Assembly: GCA_024427125.1 (NCBI GenBank)
Contig: JAKSVN010000013.1
Location: forward strand, 1-22,721
Direction: 5' to 3'
DNA from: Mycoplasmoidaceae bacterium
GTDB lineage: Bacteria > Bacillota_I > Bacilli_A > Mycoplasmatales > Mycoplasmoidaceae
Length of the DNA stretch: 22,721 bases
Shown: positions 15,916-21,306 of the stretch, piece by piece
How the letters are laid out: every line of letters starts with the position of its first letter
Position numbering within the stretch: position 1 is the stretch's first letter
The notes under the pieces: model-generated
Told to the model about the DNA's origin: nothing
Database searches by the model: none
Seen by the model: only the letters and a program-made list of their open reading frames with translations
Made by a program: the position numbers and the translations under genes

Positions 15916-16211
15916 TATTTCTCTCCTTTATTACCAGAATTTACAATGATATTAATTTTAATAATACCTTCTTCAATATCAAATTGTTTTGTTAAATAGA
16001 AATTAATTGCAGATTGCAATTCTCTTGCTATTGAATAGATATTACTTAGTAAGCTAATTGGAGTTAAATAAATATTAATTTCACATTTAGCATCACTGAT
16101 TTTTATATTTTCGATAGTTTGAGCACCGATCCCTGGAATTTTTTTGGTCTCTTCGAACAAAATATTTTCCAACACCTGTGGAGTTATCGAAATAATATCA
16201 TGTAATTTCAT
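15915..16211 (-). CDS. Asp23/Gls24 family protein (YloU-like)
   Basis: 98 residues if started at 16211. The segment IGAQTIENIKISDAKCEINIYLTPISLLSNIYSIARELQSAINFYLTKQFDIEEGIIKINIIVNS resembles small Asp23/DUF322 proteins such as YloU, and the place immediately before fakA (YloV) is the conserved one, which strengthens a call that sequence alone would make only moderately. An alternative ATG at 16235 would add 8 residues but lies upstream of the only good -10 box (16218-16223), so the shorter form is preferred. There is no Shine-Dalgarno; the -10 box ends 6 nt before the ATG, suggesting a leaderless mRNA. Its role is unknown; family members are membrane- or envelope-stress-associated. Confidence 0.75.
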   Translation of the reverse strand: MKLHDIISITPQVLENILFEETKKIPGIGAQTIENIKISDAKCEINIYLTPISLLSNIYSIARELQSAINFYLTKQFDIEEGIIKINIIVNSGNKGEK

Positions 16212-16217
16212 AAAAGC

Positions 16218-16223
16218 ATTATA
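16218..16223 (-). promoter_or_regulatory. -10 box of the Asp23-fakA-plsX-rnc-smc-ftsY operon
   Basis: TATAAT on the - strand, 6 nt before the ATG at 16211, so transcription should begin at or next to the start codon. No -35 consensus is seen at 17 nt. Confidence 0.55.
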
Positions 16224-16242
16224 TAATATTTTCAATATTAAA

Positions 16243-16248
16243 TATAAT
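16243..16248 (+). promoter_or_regulatory. -10 box of rpmF
   Basis: TATAAT on the + strand, 25 nt before the rpmF ATG, with AAAGGA following as a ribosome binding site. It lies back-to-back with the divergent operon promoter, and each putative -35 position overlaps the other's -10. Confidence 0.5.
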
Positions 16249-16273
16249 AATAGTATAAAGGAAATTTATCTAT

Positions 16274-16450
16274 ATGGCTGTTGCACAAAGAAGAACATCA
16301 AAAGGCAGAAAAGGAATGCGTAGAAGTCACCACGCATTAAAGCCTGTAACTACTACAACTTGCCCTAAATGTGGTAAACCAATTAAACCACATACAGTTT
16401 GCAAATATTGTGGTTACTACAACGGAAAGAAAATTAAAAACGTTAAATAA
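16274..16450 (+). CDS. rpmF: 50S ribosomal protein L32
   Basis: Large-subunit protein bL32, 58 residues. It begins MAVAQRRTSKGRKGMRRSHHAL, the usual L32 start, and carries a zinc ribbon from two CxxC pairs (TCPKCGK and VCKYCG). It is the zinc-binding form. AAAGGA lies 11 nt upstream. It is divergent from the Asp23-fakA operon across only 62 nt. A 16-bp hairpin and thyX follow. Confidence 0.97.
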   Translation: MAVAQRRTSKGRKGMRRSHHALKPVTTTTCPKCGKPIKPHTVCKYCGYYNGKKIKNVK

Positions 16451-16458
16451 TAATTATT

Positions 16459-16494
16459 TAAAGGTTAAATCGTAGTAATACGGTTTGACCTTTA
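16459..16494 (+). terminator. 16-bp GNRA-capped hairpin between rpmF and thyX
   Basis: The arms 16459-16474 and 16479-16494 pair over 16 bp around a GTAA loop. Two pairs are G·U as + strand RNA and would be A·C mismatches on the - strand. The tail is only weakly U-rich (TTTATTGATT), so it may be a partial terminator, an attenuator or a 3'-end stabiliser. It sits just before the thyX ribosome binding site. Confidence 0.55.
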
Positions 16495-16500
16495 TTGATT

Positions 16501-16506
16501 AAGGAG
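16501..16506 (+). promoter_or_regulatory. Ribosome binding site of thyX
   Basis: AAGGAG, 5 nt before the ATG at 16512. Confidence 0.7.
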
Positions 16507-16511
16507 AAAAT

Positions 16512-17150
16512 ATGATTATTGTTAAACCATCATACAAAATTTTGTCAAAAGTTGATCCAGTAGAACAATTACAACTAATTGAAAAGATTGGTCGTGTTTG
16601 TTATAAATCAGAAGACAAAATTGATAAAACTGGTGAGTCTGCAAAGAAATTAATAGGTAACCTATTAAAATGACATCATGAAGCTGTTATTGAACATAGT
16701 TTCTTATCTGTTAAATTCATTTGTGACCGTGGTGTTACACATGAATTAGTAAGACACAGAATTGCTAGTTTTGCTCAAGAATCAACTAGATATTGTAATT
16801 ATGCAAATGACAAATTTGGTAAGCAAATTACAGTAATTGAACCATATTTCTACAAGAAAGATCCTAAAAGATATCAAGTATGGAAGAAAGCTATGGCTGA
16901 AGCAGAAAAAGCATATTTTGCTCTTTTAAAATCTGGTTCTACACCTCAAGAAGCAAGAAGCGTATTACCAAATAGTTTAAAAACAGAAATTACAATTTCT
17001 GCTAACTTTAGAGAATGAAGAAATATTCTTAAGCTTAGATGTGCACCTGATGCTCATCCACAAGCTAGAGAATTACTTATTCCATTATTAAAGGAATTAA
17101 AAAAGAAAGTTCCTTTAATCTTTGATGACATTGCTTATAAGGAAATTTAA
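16512..17150 (+). CDS. thyX: Flavin-dependent thymidylate synthase ThyX
   Basis: Converts dUMP to dTMP using methylene-tetrahydrofolate, FAD and NADPH, 212 residues. Seen: the early VCYKSEDK; the substrate-binding HHEAVIEHS at 55-63; the defining RHRX7S motif at residues 81-91 (RHRIASFAQESTRY); and the C-terminal LPNSLKTEITISANFREWRNILKLRCAPDAHPQARE, matching the ThyX nucleotide-binding end. Two TGA-Trp codons (for example at 16671) coexist with a TGG-Trp (in YQVWKK). folD begins 2 nt after the stop. ThyX releases THF rather than DHF, so it needs no DHFR, and FolD can supply its folate cofactor. No separate promoter is visible; expression may be read-through from rpmF past the hairpin. Confidence 0.96.
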
Positions 17151-17152
17151 TA

Positions 17153-18013
17153 ATGAAATTATTATCAGGAATTAATGCAAGAGCTAATTTTTTGAAATCA
17201 TTGAAAAAACAAGTAGCTCAATTAAAGAAAAGAAATATTACACCTACACTTGCAATTATTTTAAACAATGATAGTTATGCAAGTAGTGTTTATGTTTCTA
17301 ACAAACAAAAACTATGTAAAGAACTTGGAATTAACTCCAAATTATTTAAGCTACCAGCTAGCACAACTAATAAGCAAATGTTGGCATTAATTTCTAAACT
17401 AAATAAAGACAAAAAAATCAATGGTTTATTTGTTCAATTACCAACCAGTGATAAGATTGATGATGATGCAGTCATAAATGCCATCTGTCCTGATAAAGAT
17501 GTTGATTGTTTTCATAATCAAAATGTTGGTAAAATTTGAACAGCAAAAGATGCATCAAATTTAATCAAGCCTTGTACAGCTGCAGGTGTTATAGAATTGC
17601 TTAAGTTCCATAGAATACCTATGGAAGGTAAACTAGTAGCTATAGTAAATAGAAGTAATATTGTAGGTAAACCATTAGCTACATTATTCCTGCATGAAAA
17701 TGCTACACCAATTATCTGCCACTCAGGCACTAAAAACACAAAAGAAATTTGTAAGCAAGCTGACATAGTTGTAACAGCAATTGGTAGAGCAAATTTCTTT
17801 GATCAATCATATTTCAAAAAAGATGCTGTAATTGTTGATGTTGGAATTAACAGAGGTGCTGACAAAAAAATATGTGGTGATGTTAATGCAAAATCTCTAA
17901 AGAATTTTAAAGGTTGATTAAGTCCGGTTCCAGGTGGTGTTGGACCAATGACAGTGCTAATGCTAATCAACAATTTAGTTATCTTGACAAAGAAACAACA
18001 CGGAGGTAAATAA
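17153..18013 (+). CDS. folD: Bifunctional methylenetetrahydrofolate dehydrogenase/cyclohydrolase FolD
   Basis: Interconverts methylene-THF, methenyl-THF and formyl-THF, 286 residues, the usual length. Seen: ASSVYVSNKQK with the conserved Tyr47 and catalytic Lys51; GLFVQLPTSDKID; PDKDVDCFHNQNVGK; KPCTAAGVIELL; the Rossmann-type NRSNIVGKPLATL; ADIVVTAIGRANFF; VIVDVGINR; and SPVPGGVGPMTVLMLINN near the C-terminus. The family's QLPLP reads QLPTS here. A TGA-Trp lies at 17537. The gene starts 2 nt after thyX and ends overlapping the next gene by 1 nt (TAATG), so thyX, folD and the DUF2130-like gene form one operon. The cofactor link with ThyX is direct. Confidence 0.96.
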
Positions 18014-19152
18014 TGGGAAAGAAAGTTAAATACACAATAGTAGATAAAAATACTATTGCATTAGCTGAAAATGCGAATAAAGGTGACATTATTGACCTTA
18101 ATGAAAAAGCAGAACTAGATACTAGTTCTGTTGTACAAAATTTTGATCGAGAATTAAGAGGTTTAGCAAAAGAACAAGCTAAAGATTTATCTCAAGCTGA
18201 AGTTAATAAAGCTGTTGCTGACAAAGAAAAAACAATTTCAAAACTAGAAAATGAAATAGCTTTATTAAAGAAAGATTTGCAAGCAAATAATTCTCAAGTT
18301 CAAGACAAAATTGATAATGCTGTGTTAAAGGCAGAAAAAGCAAAAGATGACCAAATTCATTCTTTAAAAGATCAAATTAAAACATTAGAAAACCAATGAA
18401 ATCATCGTCATACATCAACAAAAGCATTTGGCGAAGAATTAGAAAAGTTTGTTTGAGAAGAGTTTGAAGATGCACAACAAAAAGGTGCATTTCCTAATGC
18501 AAAATTTATTAAAGATAACGAAGTTATTACATCTGCTGATAGTTTAAAAGGATCAAAAGGTGATTTTACTTTTAGAGACTATGATGATAAGCAAAATGAA
18601 ATTTTATCAATAGAAATAGAAGTAAAAACTGAGCAAAATACTACTGAATCTAGAAAACGTAATCAAGATCACTATAAGAAACTTGATCAAGATAGAGCAA
18701 ATAAAAAGTGTGAATATGCATTACTAATTTCTGAATTGGAAAGAGATAATAAGAACTTTGATGGTGTTTACAAAGTTAGAGGGTATAACAAAATGTATGT
18801 TGTTAGACCACAAACATTTGTTGCATTCATTAATGTTTTAAAAGACAGTTTAAACAAAAATTTTGAACTTGTTCAAAAAATAAATCAAAATCATATGGAT
18901 TTTATTGATCAAGAAACTTTTATTGCCAACTTACAAGATGCACAAAAAGATATTGCTGCAACTGTAACAAGAGCACACAATAACTATCAATCTGCAATTG
19001 ATGCAATCGATGCAAGTATTGAAAAGTTACAAAAGACAAAAGAATTTTTAATGACTAGTGGAACTCAATTGACAACAGCTAATACTAAAGTTCAAAAACT
19101 AACTGTTAGAAAATTAACTAAAGGTTGTAAGGAAGATCCATTTAAAAAATAA
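18013..19152 (+). CDS. DUF2130-like protein with coiled coil and PD-(D/E)XK-like core
   Basis: 379 residues. The N-terminal 50 residues are followed by a charged coiled coil (about 60-130, KEKTISKLENEIALLKKDL). A core domain (about 135-265) follows with FGEELEKFVWEEF, then SKGDFTFRDYD with D184, then IEIEVKTE with E203 and K205, and CEYALLISELERDNKNFDGVYKVRGYNKMYVVRP. The D...ExK order fits a restriction-endonuclease-like fold, and the rest resembles DUF2130 proteins, whose function is not established. The C-terminal third is helical. GGAGG at 18002-18006 and a 1-nt overlap with folD set the start. TGA-Trp codons occur at 18397 and 18454. It may act on nucleic acid, but that is inference. Confidence 0.7.
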
Positions 19153-19176
19153 AAAGAGGCAATGTCACTTTGGAAA
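19151..19176 (+). repeat. Left permuted repeat (B-A order)
   Basis: AAAAGAGGCAATG followed, with 3-nt overlap, by ATGTCACTTTGGAAA. The same two blocks recur in the opposite order at 20604-20628. The first block is half of a terminator stem whose other half is missing here. Confidence 0.6.
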
Positions 19177-19199
19177 CTAGAGTTTACTCTAGTTTTTTT
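19174..19199 (+). terminator. Terminator of the thyX-folD-DUF2130 operon
   Basis: The perfect 9-bp arms AAACTAGAG and CTCTAGTTT flank TTTA, followed by a run of seven T (19193-19199). It overlaps the promoter region of the ATP-grasp gene. Confidence 0.85.
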
Positions 19200-19201
19200 A
19201 T

Positions 19202-19207
19202 TATAAT
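19202..19207 (+). promoter_or_regulatory. -10 box of the ATP-grasp gene
   Basis: TATAAT, 9 nt before the ATG at 19217, directly after the terminator T-run. There is no Shine-Dalgarno sequence between it and the ATG, so a leaderless or near-leaderless mRNA is likely. Confidence 0.5.
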
Positions 19208-19216
19208 GATGTTATT

Positions 19217-20479
19217 ATGAAGAGTATATTTGTTATTGACTGCATGTCCACTTGTATAAATTACATTAAAGATATACAAGATGCTGGATATAGAGCGATT
19301 GTTATCCAATTTAAGAATCGAAAAACTAAAGAGAATTACTACAATTATGAGATTTTTGGTGCTAAGAAACCATTAGTATTACAAGTTAGTGATGATTACA
19401 AGCAAACATTAGCAACGGTTAAAAAATATAATCCAGTTGCTATTATTCCAGGTAGTGATAATGGAATTCAATTAGCATTAAGATTATCAAAAGATTTAAA
19501 ACTTCCTAGTTCTGATTATAAAGACTATAAGAAAATGCGTGATAAATACGAGGCAAATGAAGCATTAAGAAAAGCTGGGTTAAGATATGTTGAGACAGTA
19601 AAATACAAGAATTATAAACAAGCATTAAAATTCTTTAAAGAACATAATAATTGTATTATTGTTAAGCCATCTGAAGGTACATCTGCTATGGGTGTTACTG
19701 TTTGCAAAACAGAAAAAGATTTAAAGCAAGCTTTAAAAAATTGTTTAAATTTCCCAAAATTTCTTGTAAAAGGTTTCATTATGCTGCAAGAATTGATTGA
19801 TGGTCCTGAATATGTTGTTAATACTTGTTCTTGTGAAGGAGATACACGTGTAACATCATGCTGGAAATATACTAAAAAATTAATACCAGGATATGGCTAT
19901 GCTTATGTGAGAATAGATTTTGTTTCTCCAACATCAAAAGAATTTAAAAAAATTGTAGCCTATGACTTCAAAGTTAATGATGCTATAGGCGTAACATATG
20001 GTTCTAGTCATAACGAATTAAAAGTTGACAAAAAAGGACCTGTGTTAATTGAAGCAAATTGTAGAACTCCAGGTGGTAGTATGTCATGTAAATATTTAGA
20101 TAAAGTTCTTGGACACCATGAAACAAATTTAGCATTAATGGCATATATAAATCCAAAGAAATTCCATGCTATGAAAAACAAATATTTTGAACCTAAAAGT
20201 AATGGTTGTTTAAAATGTGTTGTAATCGAAAATGACATATTTGTTGTCAAAGACAACTTTAAAAAAGTGTTTAGTAAGTTTCCAAGCTATTTTGGTGCCA
20301 ATTGAGGTTTATTATTAACACTAAGAAACAAACTTCTAACTAAAACAGTAGACTTTCATACAATTGGTGGAATAATATTCTTGGAAAATAAGAATAGAAA
20401 GATTTTGGAAAGAGATTTTAAAGCTATTACACAACTATCTGAAAAGCATGTAGACAAAATCTTTCAAATAAAGAAATAA
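19217..20479 (+). CDS. ATP-grasp carboxylate-amine ligase-like protein
   Basis: 420 residues. The N-terminal pre-ATP-grasp domain begins MKSIFVIDC and includes VAIIPGSDNGIQLALRL. The ATP-grasp domain shows VKPSEGTSAMGV (Lys150 and the glycine-rich loop), a hinge region MLQELIDGPEYVVNT, and the metal/phosphate site LIEANCRTPGG with E279, N281 and R283. This pattern resembles the L-amino-acid ligase/carbamoyl-phosphate-synthase-like group, which activates a carboxylate as acyl-phosphate and joins it to an amine; the substrate cannot be read from the sequence. A TGA-Trp at 20303 is followed by about 58 more residues, so an annotation with the standard code would truncate the gene. It stands alone, with its own -10 box, between two terminators and bracketed by permuted repeats, which suggests an acquired cassette. 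No transporter or partner gene is adjacent. Confidence 0.8.
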
Positions 20480-20581
20480 ATTTTGATTATTTTTTAATTA
20501 ATTGTTTATATCCATTCATTGTGACTTCTTAGGTACGGTCTTTGGAGGCACTTTTTAATTTAAAAAGTGCATCACCACTAA

Positions 20582-20610
20582 ATTATAGGGTGTTGCACTT
20601 CATATGTCAC
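20582..20610 (-). promoter_or_regulatory. Candidate promoter on the minus strand
   Basis: On the - strand, GTGACA (20610-20605) and TATAAT (20587-20582) are separated by exactly 17 nt: 5/6 and 6/6 consensus matches. It would drive a transcript starting near 20575 that enters the ATP-grasp gene in antisense. No ORF of note follows. Confidence 0.4.
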
Positions 20611-20628
20611 TTTGGAAAAGAGGCAATG
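20604..20628 (+). repeat. Right permuted repeat (A-B order)
   Basis: ATGTCACTTTGGAAA followed, with 3-nt overlap, by AAAAGAGGCAATG. These are the same blocks as at 19151-19176 in swapped order, here with the complete terminator stem. Confidence 0.6.
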
Positions 20629-20640
20629 CCTCTTTTTATT
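20616..20640. terminator. Bidirectional terminator between the ATP-grasp/ncRNA region and ppa
   Basis: The arms AAAAGAGGC and GCCTCTTTT flank AAT, with a T-run on the + strand and an A-run on the other side. The ppa stop codon (20639-20641) touches its edge. Confidence 0.8.
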
Positions 20641-21190
20641 ATCTATATTTTTCAGGATGAGCTTTCATCATTTTCTTAATGAAAGAATCTTTTGGCATTT
20701 TGCCATATTTTTTCATTAAGCCAACACATTCTTTATATTCTTTAACAGCTCATGCTTGGTCTTTAAACCCACGAACAATTACTTTCTTGTGTTGTAAGTT
20801 CTTGTATGTTTGGAAGAAATCTTTGATTTCTAATAATAGATGTTGATTTAAATCTTTTAATGTTTTGATATGAGTGAATCTAGGATCACAATCAATTACA
20901 CCAATTAATTTAGTGTCAGTTTCTCCATCATCAATCATTTCCATTGCACCAATAATTCTAGTTGGAACAGAAATTCCTGTACCAATAGATTGGTCAGCAA
21001 TAACTAAACAATCTAGTTCGTCACCATCTCAGTCTAAAGCTTCCTTAAGGAAGCCATAGTTTTGTGGATAACCAGCTGCACCATATAAAACACGGTCAAC
21101 TGCTATTTGTTTAGTTGCTCTGTTATATTCATATTTAACTTTTGATCCTTTTGGGATTTCAATTGTTACATTTAATACTAAGTTTGCCAT
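20639..21190 (-). CDS. ppa: Inorganic pyrophosphatase (family I)
   Basis: Soluble Mg-dependent enzyme hydrolysing pyrophosphate to two phosphates, pulling biosynthetic reactions forward; 183 residues. Seen: [50 protein letters not shown] with the DGDELD metal-binding cluster; [18 protein letters not shown], the second acidic motif; and [19 protein letters not shown] near the end. The Trp in ALDWDGD and the one in QAWAV are TGA-coded. The start has AGG 7-10 nt upstream and a TATAAT at 21210-21215 on the same strand. The gene is monocistronic and convergent with the ATP-grasp region. Confidence 0.95.
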
Positions 21191-21209
21191 TTTCTAACCT
21201 CGTATATTA

Positions 21210-21215
21210 ATTATA
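21210..21215 (-). promoter_or_regulatory. -10 box of ppa
   Basis: TATAAT on the - strand, 19 nt before the ppa ATG; no clear -35 at normal spacing. Confidence 0.45.
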
Positions 21216-21271
21216 TGTAAATTTTGCTATCAAAATCACTACTAAATATAATATATCCATATAAATAGATA

Positions 21272-21300
21272 TTCATAAATATAAGTTTAAATAATATAAT
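21272..21300 (+). promoter_or_regulatory. Promoter of the large lipoprotein gene
   Basis: TTCATA (21272-21277), a 17-nt spacer, and TATAAT (21295-21300). The -10 ends 6 nt before the ATG at 21307, and no Shine-Dalgarno is present, which points to a leaderless mRNA. Confidence 0.5.
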
Positions 21301-21306
21301 AATCTT

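Larger units (their letters stand above)
20519..20638 (+). ncRNA. Candidate structured non-coding RNA
   Basis: The 159-nt gap between the ATP-grasp gene and ppa has no ORF but contains nested complementarity. GTGAC (20521-20525) can pair with GTCAC (20606-20610). GCACTTTTT (20548-20556) pairs with AAAAAGTGC (20562-20570). An alternative stem AAGTGCA (20565-20571) with TGCACTT (20594-20600) is mutually exclusive with it. A strong terminator follows. A weak promoter-like pair, TTGATT (20483-20488) and TTATAT (20506-20511) with 17-nt spacing, precedes. It may be a small RNA or the 3'UTR of the ATP-grasp mRNA. No known RNA family was recognised. Confidence 0.35.

Noticed and set aside
16212..16235. 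An upstream ATG at 16235 giving an 8-residue N-terminal extension of the Asp23-like protein.
   Set aside because: It lies upstream of the only good -10 box and has no ribosome binding site; the extension does not look like the family.
19162..19176. Block A as a second copy of the minus-strand promoter seen at 20582-20610.
   Set aside because: The -35-like GTGACA is present, but no -10 hexamer follows at 16-18 nt.
20548..20570. GCACTTTTT/AAAAAGTGC hairpin as a terminator of the ATP-grasp gene.
   Set aside because: No U-run follows on either strand; a strong terminator lies further on at 20616-20640.
20519..20640. Possible SRP RNA, tmRNA, RNase P RNA or known riboswitch.
   Set aside because: None of the conserved motifs of these families could be recognised; kept only as an unnamed candidate RNA.
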